From Guptibacillus hwajinpoensis (lineage in GTDB: Bacteria > Bacillota > Bacilli > Bacillales > Guptibacillaceae): 64,000 nucleotides of DNA. Where the stretch lies: NCBI RefSeq assembly GCF_029277305.1, contig NZ_CP119526.1; one strand, given 5' to 3'. Shown here piece by piece: positions 25,478 to 35,091 of the stretch. The number at the start of each line of letters is the position of its first letter. Position 1 is the stretch's first letter. Both the position numbers and the translations under genes were made by a program. Below the pieces are notes generated by a model. It worked only from the letters and a program-made list of their open reading frames with translations. It did no database searches and was not told where the DNA came from.

Positions 25478-26672
25478 AACAAATACACAAAGTGTACTAG
25501 ATGAAGGCATTCGACTAAAAGATCGCTATCAAAAACAGTCTACGATAAACCGCGCGTACGTCGATCAAGCGATTCACCATGTTCTTCAGAAAATTGATCA
25601 AAATCTTGAAACTTTTACTGACCGTTTTCCTGATTCAAGTAGCCAAGGTGGGGTGTACCCGTCCATTGAGAACAATGAATGGACAACGAGTTTCTGGACC
25701 GGAATGTTATGGCTCGCTTATGAAGTAACTGGAGATCAGAAATACCGCAGTGTAGCTGAAGGACACCTAACTAGTTTCAAACAGCGCTTAAAGAATCGAA
25801 TTGCTGTAAATCACCATGATCTCGGATTTCTCTACACGCTTTCATGTGTTAGTGCTTATAAATTAACTGGTAATGAAGAAGCCAAAAATGTAGCTATTGA
25901 AGCAGCAGACTTGCTCATGACGCGCTTTCATGAAAAAGCAGGTATCATTCAAGCATGGGGCGACTTAACAGACCCGTCACAGCGGGGAAGGATGATTATT
26001 GACTGTAATATGAATCTACCTTTACTCTATTGGGCTACAGAAGAAACTGGAGATCAGAAGTATAAGAGCGTAGCTGAAAGCCATATCCAACAGGCAGCAC
26101 GATACCTTGTGAGAGAAGATGCATCTACGCACCATACTTATTATATGGATCCAGAATCAGGGAAGCCACTGTATGGTGACACACACCAGGGATATGCAGA
26201 TGATTCTTGTTGGGCTCGCGGGCAAGCATGGGGAATATACGGCTTCCCTCTAAGTTATGCTTATACGAAAGACTGGAATTTAATTACGTTAACTAAAAAA
26301 CTTACAAATTACTATTTAAATCGTTTACCTAAAGACTATATTTGTTATTGGGATTTAATTTTCACAGATGGCAATGAAGAAAGAGATAGCTCATCAGCTG
26401 CTATCGCGCTCTGTGGACTACTTGAATTAGTTAAACATTTACCACTTACAGATGAAGAGAGACCTTATTATGAGAACGCTATCAACAACACAACAGAATC
26501 ACTAGTTGAACATTACACGACTGATGTAAACTCAAATGAAAATGGATTGTTGCGCCATGCCGTTTACTATAAAGGTGGTAACCGCGGAGTAGATGAAAGT
26601 TGTATTTGGGGCGATTATTATTATTTCGAAGCGCTTGTTCGTCTCTCGAAAGACTGGAATTTATATTGGTAA
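25467..26672 (+). CDS. GH88 unsaturated glucuronyl hydrolase
   Basis: Glycoside hydrolase family 88 (401 residues) that removes the 4,5-unsaturated uronic acid left by lyases on oligosaccharides. Two catalytic-type aspartates are visible: D118 in NHHDLGF and D179 in MIIDCNMNLP; their 61-residue spacing equals that between D88 and D149 of the Bacillus sp. GL1 enzyme as I recall it. The (alpha/alpha)6 repeats show as GDQKYRSVAEGHL and GDQKYKSVAESHI. Start at ATG 25467 with AATGGAGGTG; it overlaps the ROK stop by 11 bases. No signal peptide, so it acts on imported oligosaccharides. Confidence 0.93.
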   Translation: MKFKTNTQSVLDEGIRLKDRYQKQSTINRAYVDQAIHHVLQKIDQNLETFTDRFPDSSSQGGVYPSIENNEWTTSFWTGMLWLAYEVTGDQKYRSVAEGHLTSFKQRLKNRIAVNHHDLGFLYTLSCVSAYKLTGNEEAKNVAIEAADLLMTRFHEKAGIIQAWGDLTDPSQRGRMIIDCNMNLPLLYWATEETGDQKYKSVAESHIQQAARYLVREDASTHHTYYMDPESGKPLYGDTHQGYADDSCWARGQAWGIYGFPLSYAYTKDWNLITLTKKLTNYYLNRLPKDYICYWDLIFTDGNEERDSSSAAIALCGLLELVKHLPLTDEERPYYENAINNTTESLVEHYTTDVNSNENGLLRHAVYYKGGNRGVDESCIWGDYYYFEALVRLSKDWNLYW

Positions 26673-26691
26673 TCTGGAAAGGAGTTCGATT

Positions 26692-27018
26692 ATGGGACAA
26701 ATTGGTGTTTGGGAGTCAGTAGAAGACGGTGTTAAACGAAATATCTTAACAAGTGGTGAAGATCTAATGATTATGGAAGTTCGCTTCAAAAATGGAGCGA
26801 TCGGAAATAAGCATCAGCATCCTCATGAACAGATTTCCTATTGTCTTGATGGGCAATTTGAATTCACGATTGGCACAGCTCATACGATCATTGAAAAAGG
26901 AGAGTCACTTTATATCCCACCAAATACACTTCATGGTGTTAAAGCACTTTCAGATGGTAGTCTTTTAGATTCCTTTAGTCCAGTAAGAGAGGACTTATTA
27001 GAAGGAAAGCATTCATGA
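26692..27018 (+). CDS. Small cupin-domain protein
   Basis: Single cupin barrel, 108 residues, with the metal-ligand pattern NKHQHPHEQISYCLDGQ and a later His in PPNTLHGV. Similar small cupins occur in uronate-utilisation loci (KdgF-like), where they help linearise unsaturated uronates to the keto form; that role is plausible here because the product of GH88 is exactly such a sugar. Start at ATG 26692 with AAAGGAG. Its stop overlaps the start of the next gene (ATGA at 27015). Confidence 0.85.
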   Translation: MGQIGVWESVEDGVKRNILTSGEDLMIMEVRFKNGAIGNKHQHPHEQISYCLDGQFEFTIGTAHTIIEKGESLYIPPNTLHGVKALSDGSLLDSFSPVREDLLEGKHS

Positions 27019-29096
27019 GTTCCCGTTTGTCAGATACGATTTACTTAAACGCTCAACATGAAGAAACACTACATGCGAAAAAAAAGCTAATCGCCGAGGC
27101 GGATGAAGCGCTACAAATACCATTTAGACCTTCAAAGACAGATATCGCAGACTGGGGGCACTATTTTCACTGCCCATATGATGGAGCTGCACTCAATTTC
27201 AGCTGGACGAATAATAAGAAATTTGATTGTCCTTCATGCAGGAGAGTCTTTGAAGACTCTCCATTTCTAGGTGGCTGGATGGGAATTGCTCACGGAAAAC
27301 TAGGAGAGGCAGTTAAACATCTTTCGTTTGCCTATGCGGCTACTAAAAGAGATGATTATTTATTGAAAGCAAACAAGATCCTTTTGGATTATGCAGAGTG
27401 CTACCCTCATTACCGAACACATGGAAAGATCCCTTATAATGGGCCAGGTAAACTTTTCGCTCAAACGCTTGATGAAGCCAATTGGATGATTAATCTTTGT
27501 TATGCCTATCACATTGGTAAAGAACATTTTACCAAAGAAGAATTGGAACTTGTAAATAATCAGCTATTTCTTGATGCGGCTACCTTTTTATCTATATGGA
27601 AAGAACAACAGATTCATAATCATGCCGTCCATATAACTGTTGCCATTTGTATGATCGGTTCAATATTGGGTAATGATCACTTAATTGAACAAGGGTTTAA
27701 TGGAGATTATGGATTAAAAAATCAGATTAGTAAGGGCGTACTTGAGGATGGTTTATGGTATGAAGGCTCATTCTCCTACCATTTTTATACACTTGAATCG
27801 ATCGTTCAATTAGCACATATCACAGATGATACTCGTCTTTGGTCATTCCCAGAAATTAAAAAGATGTTCGATACGCCCTTATTATTTATTGATAATGAAG
27901 GGTTGCTCCCATCTTTAAATGACTCATCCTCATATATTTCCTTATCTAAATATGCACATCTCTACGAGTTCGCTTTTTCTAGTTATGGGGAAGAGCAGTA
28001 TCAAATGATATTAAGAAGCTTATACAGCATGCAACCATCAAAGTTTAAACCGGTTCCGCGAGATTCTTATTCATTGTTCTTCATTAACCAATTCGTTTTA
28101 AATGATAGCAATTGTATAGTCCCATCTCGTAAGAACAATCAAAATAAGACGTTAACTTCAAGTTCTAGCTTAACAAAAATTTCCTGTGAGAATGGATGGC
28201 AGGTCTTTCAAAAGCATGCGCCATTTGGTGGTGAACACGATCATCTCGATCAACTAGGTTTATCGCTTAGCTTAAAAAACAAACCGTTTATACGAGATCC
28301 TGGCACAACACGCTATAGTGTGCCTGTACACTATGACTGGTTCAAACATACGTATTCACATAACACCATTAGTATAAATGGAAGTGATCAACCACCAGCA
28401 GATGGGAAACGAATCAAAGCTGAACAATGTGAATGGGGAAGTTGGGTAGAAAGCGTCGTAGACTGGAAAAGTGATTCCTATCTTTTTCAAAATTTAATTC
28501 AGTTACCTGAGTCAATGAGTTCCTGGGATGTTGAGAGTTACAAAGATTGTTTCATCCAACGTCTCAATGCCATTACCGATCGATTGTTTCTTGACATCGT
28601 TACGGTAAACGTACCTGAAAAAAGAGAAGTGGATCTCTTATATCACGTCAACGGCCAAATACTTGACACCCAAAACTGGGAAACATCACAAGCAAAATTA
28701 AGCAAATTAAATCAAGATTTATTCAACAATAAGAGAGAAATGATGACGAATGGTTCTGCATTTTTACAATGGAAAGCGAACGAAGAAACTGTAAATCAAC
28801 ATAGCTGGTGTTCATCAAAAACGATGCTCTATTTAGCAAACACTCCCGATAACCCTCCCGTTTCTAATCGAGCCACTTTTATACAAAGAAGTGAGCCACA
28901 TCAATCCATCACGTATATTAACGTTTTTCAAATGGCTACGGATTTACCAAATAGAGAAGTTGAGAATATAGAAGTGATACAAAGCGAATCCGAAATAAAA
29001 ATACTTGTCTCCACTCATTCCTCTATATGTGGTGAATTCCGATTAACTAAGGGAAAAAATCACCATTTATCGACCCTTTCCTATTATTCTAGCTAA
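27015..29096 (+). CDS. Heparinase II/III-like polysaccharide lyase, cytoplasmic
   Basis: Polysaccharide lyase of 693 residues with no signal peptide, so an intracellular oligosaccharide lyase. An N-terminal Cys4 zinc-ribbon-like segment (HCPYDGA and DCPSCRRVF, residues about 53-78) precedes an (alpha/alpha) toroid with catalytic-type residues in IHNHAVH near 201 and LWYEGSFSYHFY near 240, then the heparinase II/III beta domain with FGGEHDHLDQLGLS near 405 (metal-site histidines). It overlaps the cupin stop by 4 bases. The exact PL family (PL12, 15, 21 or 33 type) cannot be settled by eye. Confidence 0.88.
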   Translation: MSSRLSDTIYLNAQHEETLHAKKKLIAEADEALQIPFRPSKTDIADWGHYFHCPYDGAALNFSWTNNKKFDCPSCRRVFEDSPFLGGWMGIAHGKLGEAVKHLSFAYAATKRDDYLLKANKILLDYAECYPHYRTHGKIPYNGPGKLFAQTLDEANWMINLCYAYHIGKEHFTKEELELVNNQLFLDAATFLSIWKEQQIHNHAVHITVAICMIGSILGNDHLIEQGFNGDYGLKNQISKGVLEDGLWYEGSFSYHFYTLESIVQLAHITDDTRLWSFPEIKKMFDTPLLFIDNEGLLPSLNDSSSYISLSKYAHLYEFAFSSYGEEQYQMILRSLYSMQPSKFKPVPRDSYSLFFINQFVLNDSNCIVPSRKNNQNKTLTSSSSLTKISCENGWQVFQKHAPFGGEHDHLDQLGLSLSLKNKPFIRDPGTTRYSVPVHYDWFKHTYSHNTISINGSDQPPADGKRIKAEQCEWGSWVESVVDWKSDSYLFQNLIQLPESMSSWDVESYKDCFIQRLNAITDRLFLDIVTVNVPEKREVDLLYHVNGQILDTQNWETSQAKLSKLNQDLFNNKREMMTNGSAFLQWKANEETVNQHSWCSSKTMLYLANTPDNPPVSNRATFIQRSEPHQSITYINVFQMATDLPNREVENIEVIQSESEIKILVSTHSSICGEFRLTKGKNHHLSTLSYYSS

Positions 29097-29121
29097 ATAA
29101 ACGATAAAGGAGTGGTTAATC

Positions 29122-30768
29122 ATTATTGAGACGAAATTAGTAAGCTCGCTCACCAAAGTTTTTGCTGATGAAGATTTAGCTGAACCATATGTTTCATTTG
29201 CATCTGCTTTATTAGGTGAAACATATTCCTTTCAGGTAGCGTATCGGTCAGATAAATTAGTGAAAGAAATGAAGGTCGAAATTCATTCTCAGTTAAATGT
29301 AACAGCACGAGTAGTTGGACTGGTGCCTTCTGAGTACCCATGTCACTTTGATTACGATGATCATACCCTGCGTCATACACCGGGATTATACCCTGATCCC
29401 TTATTTCCAATTATAGAAGAAGAAGGGCTTACAGCTTTTCCAAATCAGTGGCGATCGATTTGGATAACAGTGGACATAGAACAAGACGTTAGACCAGGCG
29501 ACCATCAAATTGAGATCGCCCTCATTTGCACTAATGGTGATCACATTAAAGAAACTTTTCAATTGAACGTCACTGATGCAAATCTTCCAGAGCAAGGAGT
29601 GATTCACACCGAGTGGCTACACACGGATTGTATCGCTTCAATTTATCAATTAGAGATTTTCAGTGATAAATACTGGGACACAGTAGAGAAGTATGTAAAG
29701 ACAGCTGCTGATCATCATATTAATATGATTTTAACTCCTTTATTCACCCCTCCGCTGGATACTGAGATTGGCGGAGAGAGACCCACCGTACAGCTTGTTG
29801 ATGTAACAAAAGAAGGAGAGAAATATACATTTCATTTCGAAAAGCTTCTCCGTTGGTTTAAAATGTGTCAGAATAACGGCATTCGATATTTTGAATTCTC
29901 TCATCTTTTTAGTCAGTGGGGTGCAAAGCATCCACCTAAAATTATAGGTAATGTACATGGAAAAAAACAAAAACTATTTGGTTGGGAAACAGACGCTACG
30001 AGTCAAGACTACCGTTCATTTCTAGCACAATTCTTACCTGCGCTTATTCAATTACTTGAAGAATCCGATCTAACAGATTATTGTTATTTTCATATTTCTG
30101 ATGAACCTCGAATGGAACATTTGGAGTCTTATACGAATGCAAGCCGTGTTATGAATGATTACCTCGGTGACCTACCAATAATAGACGCACTTTCAGATTA
30201 TGCATTTTACGAAAAAGGCCTTATTAAAAATCCAGTATCAGCCAACGATCATATTACTCCATTTCTTGAAAACAACGTTCCTGGTTTATGGACTTATTAC
30301 TGTACTTCTCAATACAAAGAAGTTTCCAATCGTTTTTTTAACATGCCATCCTCTAGGAATAGAATACTAGGAATGCAATTATATAAGTTTAATCTACAGG
30401 GCTTTCTTCATTGGGGATTTAACTTCTGGTACTCTTCTTATTCCCAAAAAAAAATTGATCCGTTTCGGAACACAGATGCGAATTACTCTTTTCCATCAGG
30501 CGATGCTTTTCTCGTTTATCCTGGAGAGGAAGGACCAATTGAGTCACTTCGTTTAGAAGTGTTAAGGGAGGCCTTTCAAGATCATTCTGCACTACAACTT
30601 CTTGAAAGCTATATTGGGCGTGAACAAACTCTCCATCTACTAGAAAACAATTTAGAACAACCATTAACATTCAGCCATTATCCAAAGGAGGCTGCTTGGC
30701 TTCTGGCTAAAAGAGACGAAATCAATGAAAGAATTAAGCTTGAAATAAATGTTCATACGCACAAATAA
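29122..30768 (+). CDS. DUF4091 (glycoside hydrolase-like) protein with an AUU start
   Basis: Protein of 548 residues resembling DUF4091 / GH123-like proteins of Bacilli: an N-terminal beta-sandwich, then a TIM-barrel-like part (WLHTDCIASIY, FEFSHLFSQWG, FHISDEPRMEHL with the Asp-Glu pair). Homologous sequence begins at IETKLVSSLTKVFADE, but this frame has no ATG, GTG or TTG between the stop at 29098 and GTG 29260. The site AAAGGAG (29106-29112) points to ATT at 29122 (or ATC 29119) as the start. GH123 enzymes are N-acetylgalactosaminidases, which would fit the locus; the link to this protein is tentative. Confidence 0.8.
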   Translation: MIETKLVSSLTKVFADEDLAEPYVSFASALLGETYSFQVAYRSDKLVKEMKVEIHSQLNVTARVVGLVPSEYPCHFDYDDHTLRHTPGLYPDPLFPIIEEEGLTAFPNQWRSIWITVDIEQDVRPGDHQIEIALICTNGDHIKETFQLNVTDANLPEQGVIHTEWLHTDCIASIYQLEIFSDKYWDTVEKYVKTAADHHINMILTPLFTPPLDTEIGGERPTVQLVDVTKEGEKYTFHFEKLLRWFKMCQNNGIRYFEFSHLFSQWGAKHPPKIIGNVHGKKQKLFGWETDATSQDYRSFLAQFLPALIQLLEESDLTDYCYFHISDEPRMEHLESYTNASRVMNDYLGDLPIIDALSDYAFYEKGLIKNPVSANDHITPFLENNVPGLWTYYCTSQYKEVSNRFFNMPSSRNRILGMQLYKFNLQGFLHWGFNFWYSSYSQKKIDPFRNTDANYSFPSGDAFLVYPGEEGPIESLRLEVLREAFQDHSALQLLESYIGREQTLHLLENNLEQPLTFSHYPKEAAWLLAKRDEINERIKLEINVHTHK

Positions 30769-30795
30769 ACCGCCTGAAAGGCGGTTTATTTGTAT
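30764..30795. terminator. Bidirectional terminator
   Basis: Perfect 12-bp stem AATAAACCGCCT / AGGCGGTTTATT with a 3-base loop between the convergent DUF4091 and AraC genes. Confidence 0.88.
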
Positions 30796-31644
30796 TTACA
30801 TTTGGTGAATTTTTTTAAATTCTGATGGGCTTTTCCCTTCTTTTGTTCGAAACGCACGACTAAAGTAATACCGATTTTCATAGCCTGAATGTCTTGCGAT
30901 TTCATCCATCGTCCAATCCGTGTTGGCGAGTAATTTTTTCGCTTCTTCTACTCTAAGTGAAATCAAATATTCCTTTGGAGTCATCCGAAAAGCTGCTTTA
31001 AACCTTCTAGTAAGTTGAACAGAACTAAGTCCTAATTGGATGGAAAGGTCATTCATACTAAATAAAGACATTAAGCCTTTCTCTTGAATAGCATTTTTCG
31101 CATCAATCATCAGCTTATCTTTTTGGCCGATTTGTTTCACATGCTTTTCTTCAAGCTCCCAACAAAACACGTTCCACATATCTCTCAGTATGTAATTAAT
31201 ACGGGACATATTCTGAGAGTGAGTATGGTTCGAATATAAAGCTAAATATTCGAAATTAGAAGAAAGTCTTTTAAAATCTCTTAACGTCCATTTTCCACTA
31301 ATAATTGATTCATCTTCTTCCAATGGCTTTAATAATGACGGATCTGATAAATACTCTTTTTTTAATTCCCATTCGAAAATAAATGCAAAAAATGACAAAG
31401 GCTCAATTAACTTCCTCTTAAAAGGTGTGTTAGGTGGACAAAACACGAGATCACCGACCTGTGCTACACCATTCTTATGACCGATTGAAAATTCGAATTC
31501 ACCTTTTTCGACCGCAAATAAGACCCACTTAGGGTGGACATCTTCTTCAAATACAAATCGCTGCTTTTCTTTCCAATGAGCTAAGTAAATCACCGAGGGT
31601 ACATAGTTTTGTAACGTTTGAGAGTCCAGGATTAATTTCACCAC
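30796..31644 (-). CDS. AraC-family transcriptional regulator
   Basis: Regulator of 282 residues: an N-terminal cupin-type sensing domain (WVLFAVEKGEFEFSIG, residues 40-100) and a C-terminal double HTH (residues about 185-280) with the family tail GYENRYYFSRAFRTKEGKSPSEFKK. It is divergent from the FAD oxidoreductase-ABC transporter operon with a 125-base gap. That gap holds a 31-bp sequence repeated before the solute-binding protein gene at 49.3 kb, the likely binding site, so it probably activates both in response to an oligosaccharide. Confidence 0.92.
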   Translation of the reverse strand: MVKLILDSQTLQNYVPSVIYLAHWKEKQRFVFEEDVHPKWVLFAVEKGEFEFSIGHKNGVAQVGDLVFCPPNTPFKRKLIEPLSFFAFIFEWELKKEYLSDPSLLKPLEEDESIISGKWTLRDFKRLSSNFEYLALYSNHTHSQNMSRINYILRDMWNVFCWELEEKHVKQIGQKDKLMIDAKNAIQEKGLMSLFSMNDLSIQLGLSSVQLTRRFKAAFRMTPKEYLISLRVEEAKKLLANTDWTMDEIARHSGYENRYYFSRAFRTKEGKSPSEFKKIHQM

Positions 31645-31649
31645 CTTAT

Positions 31650-31735
31650 GAAATAAAGTATAAACAAATGACTCTATATTACATTTTAATAGAAGTTGCC
31701 AAGCGATACAATTATATTTAGAAAACTTAAAAAAT
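31650..31735. promoter_or_regulatory. AraC-type regulatory region, copy 1 (two-part conserved element)
   Basis: The 31 bases 31650-31680 (starting GAAATAAAGTATAAA) recur at 49332-49362 with one mismatch. A second conserved block begins with ATTTAGAAAA 66 bases downstream (31716-31735), against 65 bases in the other copy. The flanking bases are not alike, so the pair looks like a selected promoter architecture bound by the adjacent AraC protein. Confidence 0.6.
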
Positions 31736-31769
31736 TATCGAAGGTAACATCAAGGAGGATGTTCATCGC

Positions 31770-34004
31770 ATGAAGTATGAAACAGTCGAATCTGATATAA
31801 CGGTAATTGGGGGAGGTCTTGCTGGAGTTTGTGCAGCCGTATCAGCCGCTCGATTAGGTAAAACCGTTTTCCTTATCCAAAACAGGCCAGTACTTGGCGG
31901 AAATTCAAGTAGTGAAGTAAGAGTGTGGGTAAGCGGTGCTAACGCAGTAGGAACACAAAGATATGCCAGAGAAACAGGCATCATGGGAGAAATGCTTGTT
32001 GAAAATCAATATCGGAACCCTGAAGGAAACCCATACTACTGGGACCTGATCGTTTATGAAACCGTCTATAACGAACCAAATATTACACTTCATCTTAATA
32101 CAGATGTTCATGAAGTAGAAGCCACTGGAGAAAATGACAATCGTGTCATCCAATCGGTTACAGGCTGGATGATGGGATCAGAGCGGAAAATCACCTACAA
32201 GAGTGAGGTATTCCTTGACTGTACAGGAGATGGATTAGTTGGTTTTCTCGCAGGCGCCGAATTTAAGTTAGGTAGAGAAGCAAGACATGAGTACGACGAA
32301 GAGTGGGCACCAGAAGAAGCTGACAACATCACACTTGGAAGTACCATCTTATTTTATACAAAAGATATCGGAACACCAGTCAAATATGTCGCACCTGCTT
32401 TTGCAAGAGATATCACACAGACACTCATACCAGAGAAAAGAATTATTCGTACAGGTGACTCTGGCTGCTATTATTGGTGGATTGAATGGGGCGGGGAAAT
32501 GGATACCGTTCATCAAAACGAAGCTATACGAGATGAATTGTGGGCAGCCATTTACGGAATCTGGGACTACATTAAAAATTCAGGAAAATTCGATGCTGAC
32601 AACCTAGTTCTTGAGTGGGTAGGGTCTGTACCAGGTAAAAGAGAGTACCGACGATTTGTAGGCGATTATATGCTAAATCAAAATGATATTATTAGTCAGA
32701 GACCATTTGATGATCGGATTGCTTTTGGTGGATGGTCAATCGATCTACATCCCCCAAAGGGCATGTATACTGGAGAAAATGCATCCAAGCACCTTTTCCC
32801 TGATGGTCTATATCACATTCCATTCCGCTCTTTATACTCACGCAACGTTTCGAACATGTTTATGGCGGGCCGTAACATAAGTGCAACTCATGTAGCCTTC
32901 GGAACTACACGAGTGATGGCAACTTGTGCGGTTATGGGTGAAGCTGCCGGAGTAGGCGCCGCTCTATGTGTGGAGAAACAACTGACGCCACGTGAACTGT
33001 ATGAAAATCATTTCAAAAGTGTACAGCAAACGTTACTCAAACAAGATGCTTCAATTATTGGAGCTAGAAACGAAGATGAAAGGGATCAAGCTAAACTTGC
33101 AAAGATAAGCGCATCAAGCACATATCAAAAGATCGCCATTAACACACCAGCTGAACTGTACTCTTTAAAAAATGATGTGGGTATCTTGTTTCCAGTTGAT
33201 CAGAAGCTCACTTCAATTGAACTTTTAGTCGATGCTACTATAAAAACAGAAGCGATTATAGAAGTATGGGATACAGGTAGAGGTGAAAATTACATTCCTC
33301 GTACATTGCAAAATGAGAGAAAAGTAACCATTCCAAAAGGTGAGAAGCAGTGGATCACAGTTAACATTCCTTGGACACCAAACGAAGAACAAAATGCTTT
33401 TATCGTGATTAAGGAAAATGAACAGCTAGCTTTATGGAAGTCAAAACAGCCACTATCCGGGGTGTTAACTTTTGAAAAAGGAGATATTGCTATCGTCGAC
33501 CCTAACTTGTCCCAACAACCCGAGCAGTTAGTCGTTCAGTGGTCAATGAAAAATCTTACACGACAGCCGTTTTGTTTTAGAGTAAATGATCCAATCGGAA
33601 CTTACTTACCTGATAAGGTCATTAATGGTTATCACCGTCCTTTTGGATCTCCACATATGTGGATGTCTGAACCAAATGGTCAGGAAGAGTGGATCGAGTT
33701 AACTTGGGACAAGCCGATTCAAATGGATGAAATCCACTTAACCTTTAATGATGATGTGAACGAATACTTAATTAACCTTCACTTTTTGAAAACAGAATTC
33801 GATATTATGCCAGAGCTAGTTGCCAACTATCGGATTGAAATGAATTTAGATGGTCAGTGGCAAACGTTAGATTCAATCAAATCTAACCGAAAAAGAAAGT
33901 GCGTCCATCATTTTGAAACTTTTACCACTGATAAAATACGTGTGGTTATCGAGGAAACCAATGGATCAAAGCACGCTGAACTGATCGAAGTGAGAGTCTA
34001 CTAG
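31770..34004 (+). CDS. FAD-dependent oxidoreductase of the polysaccharide locus
   Basis: Protein of 744 residues. The N-terminal FAD_oxidored (pfam12831-type) domain has the dinucleotide motif VIGGGLAGVCAAVSAARLG near residue 11, then LGGNSSSEVRVWVSGA, FLDCTGDGLVG and FMAGRNISATHVAFGT. The last 250 residues form beta-rich sequence resembling a carbohydrate-binding (discoidin-like) module. Such proteins recur in polysaccharide loci, but the reaction is not established; sugar oxidation is possible. No signal peptide. First gene of an operon with the ABC permeases; ribosome site CAAGGAGGATG. Confidence 0.85.
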   Translation: MKYETVESDITVIGGGLAGVCAAVSAARLGKTVFLIQNRPVLGGNSSSEVRVWVSGANAVGTQRYARETGIMGEMLVENQYRNPEGNPYYWDLIVYETVYNEPNITLHLNTDVHEVEATGENDNRVIQSVTGWMMGSERKITYKSEVFLDCTGDGLVGFLAGAEFKLGREARHEYDEEWAPEEADNITLGSTILFYTKDIGTPVKYVAPAFARDITQTLIPEKRIIRTGDSGCYYWWIEWGGEMDTVHQNEAIRDELWAAIYGIWDYIKNSGKFDADNLVLEWVGSVPGKREYRRFVGDYMLNQNDIISQRPFDDRIAFGGWSIDLHPPKGMYTGENASKHLFPDGLYHIPFRSLYSRNVSNMFMAGRNISATHVAFGTTRVMATCAVMGEAAGVGAALCVEKQLTPRELYENHFKSVQQTLLKQDASIIGARNEDERDQAKLAKISASSTYQKIAINTPAELYSLKNDVGILFPVDQKLTSIELLVDATIKTEAIIEVWDTGRGENYIPRTLQNERKVTIPKGEKQWITVNIPWTPNEEQNAFIVIKENEQLALWKSKQPLSGVLTFEKGDIAIVDPNLSQQPEQLVVQWSMKNLTRQPFCFRVNDPIGTYLPDKVINGYHRPFGSPHMWMSEPNGQEEWIELTWDKPIQMDEIHLTFNDDVNEYLINLHFLKTEFDIMPELVANYRIEMNLDGQWQTLDSIKSNRKRKCVHHFETFTTDKIRVVIEETNGSKHAELIEVRVY

Positions 34005-34122
34005 TATCTAAATTAATAAACTCTCACAGGTGTACAGATATGCTATTGTAATAATATCTCAAAAGAAATCGAATTTTCAGGTAAGAAAGTCTGTCACCAA
34101 AGAACAGTCTAGGAGGGAATTC

Positions 34123-35091
34123 ATGAATGCAAAAACAGCTGTAGAGTCAGAGAGGTCACTTTATACGAAATCGGAAACAAAGAAGAAAACGCTGATGACA
34201 AACTTATGGAAGTACAAAAGCTTCTACATTATGCTTGCACCGGGATTAATTTGGTTTTTCATCTATAAGTATCTACCAATGTATGGTGTTATTATTGCGT
34301 TTAAAGATTATAACGTGATGGAAGGCATCACGGGAAGTAACTGGGCCGATCCTTGGTACAAGTATTTTCAAATTTTCTTTGATTCCCCTTATTTCTACCA
34401 GCTATTATCTAACACATTGATCATTAGTTTATACAAAATTCTTTTTGGAATGGTTCCGAGTATTGTACTCGCTATTTTTCTAAATGAATGTAAAACAATG
34501 TGGTTTAAAAGATGGATACAAACGCTAAGCTACATGCCGCACTTTCTTTCTTGGGTTATCATTTATGGAATTTGTATCGCTTTTTTGTCAGAAAGCACAG
34601 GGCTATTTAATCGTTGGTTAACAGAAGGAGGAGCATCCAGCATTCCTTTCTTAACATCAACAGACTGGTTCCGTTCGATATTAGTAGGATCTGAAGCATG
34701 GCAAAGTCTTGGATGGGGAGCCATTATTTATTTAGCAGCGATAGCCGGAATTAATCCTTCTCTCTATGAAGCTGCAAAAGTAGATGGGGCGAATCGTTTT
34801 CATATGATTTGGCACATTACACTACCAGGAATACGTAACGTTATCATCCTTTTGTTTATTTTAAAACTAGGACATATGCTTGATGCTGGTTTTGAGCAAG
34901 TTTACATCATGTATAACGTCCAAGTGTATGAAGTGGCTGATATTATTGATACGTGGGTTTTCCGAACAGGACTTGAACAGATGAACTTCAGCCTTGCTGC
35001 ATCAGTAGGATTATTTAAGTCAGCAATCGGCCTTATTCTTGTCATCGGAGCGAACCAAATTGCGAAGAAATGGGGGGAAAACATATGGTGA
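34123..35091 (+). CDS. ABC sugar transporter permease (LplB/YteP type)
   Basis: Inner-membrane permease of 322 residues with six predicted transmembrane segments and the EAA loop YEAAKVDGANRFHMIWHITLPGI near residue 236. It is of the LplB/YteP group used for oligosaccharides, usually for uronide-containing ones. Start chosen at ATG 34123 because AGGAGGG lies eight bases upstream; the open frame extends to 34030. It overlaps the next permease by 7 bases. No ATP-binding subunit is present, so a shared MsmX-type ATPase elsewhere is needed. Confidence 0.92.
   Translation: MNAKTAVESERSLYTKSETKKKTLMTNLWKYKSFYIMLAPGLIWFFIYKYLPMYGVIIAFKDYNVMEGITGSNWADPWYKYFQIFFDSPYFYQLLSNTLIISLYKILFGMVPSIVLAIFLNECKTMWFKRWIQTLSYMPHFLSWVIIYGICIAFLSESTGLFNRWLTEGGASSIPFLTSTDWFRSILVGSEAWQSLGWGAIIYLAAIAGINPSLYEAAKVDGANRFHMIWHITLPGIRNVIILLFILKLGHMLDAGFEQVYIMYNVQVYEVADIIDTWVFRTGLEQMNFSLAASVGLFKSAIGLILVIGANQIAKKWGENIW

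Noticed and set aside
33506..33522. A further copy of the TTG-N6-CAAC sugar-operon motif (CTTGTCCCAACAACCC)
   Set aside because: It lies inside the FAD oxidoreductase coding sequence, has only 3-bp perfect arms and no promoter near, so chance is more likely.
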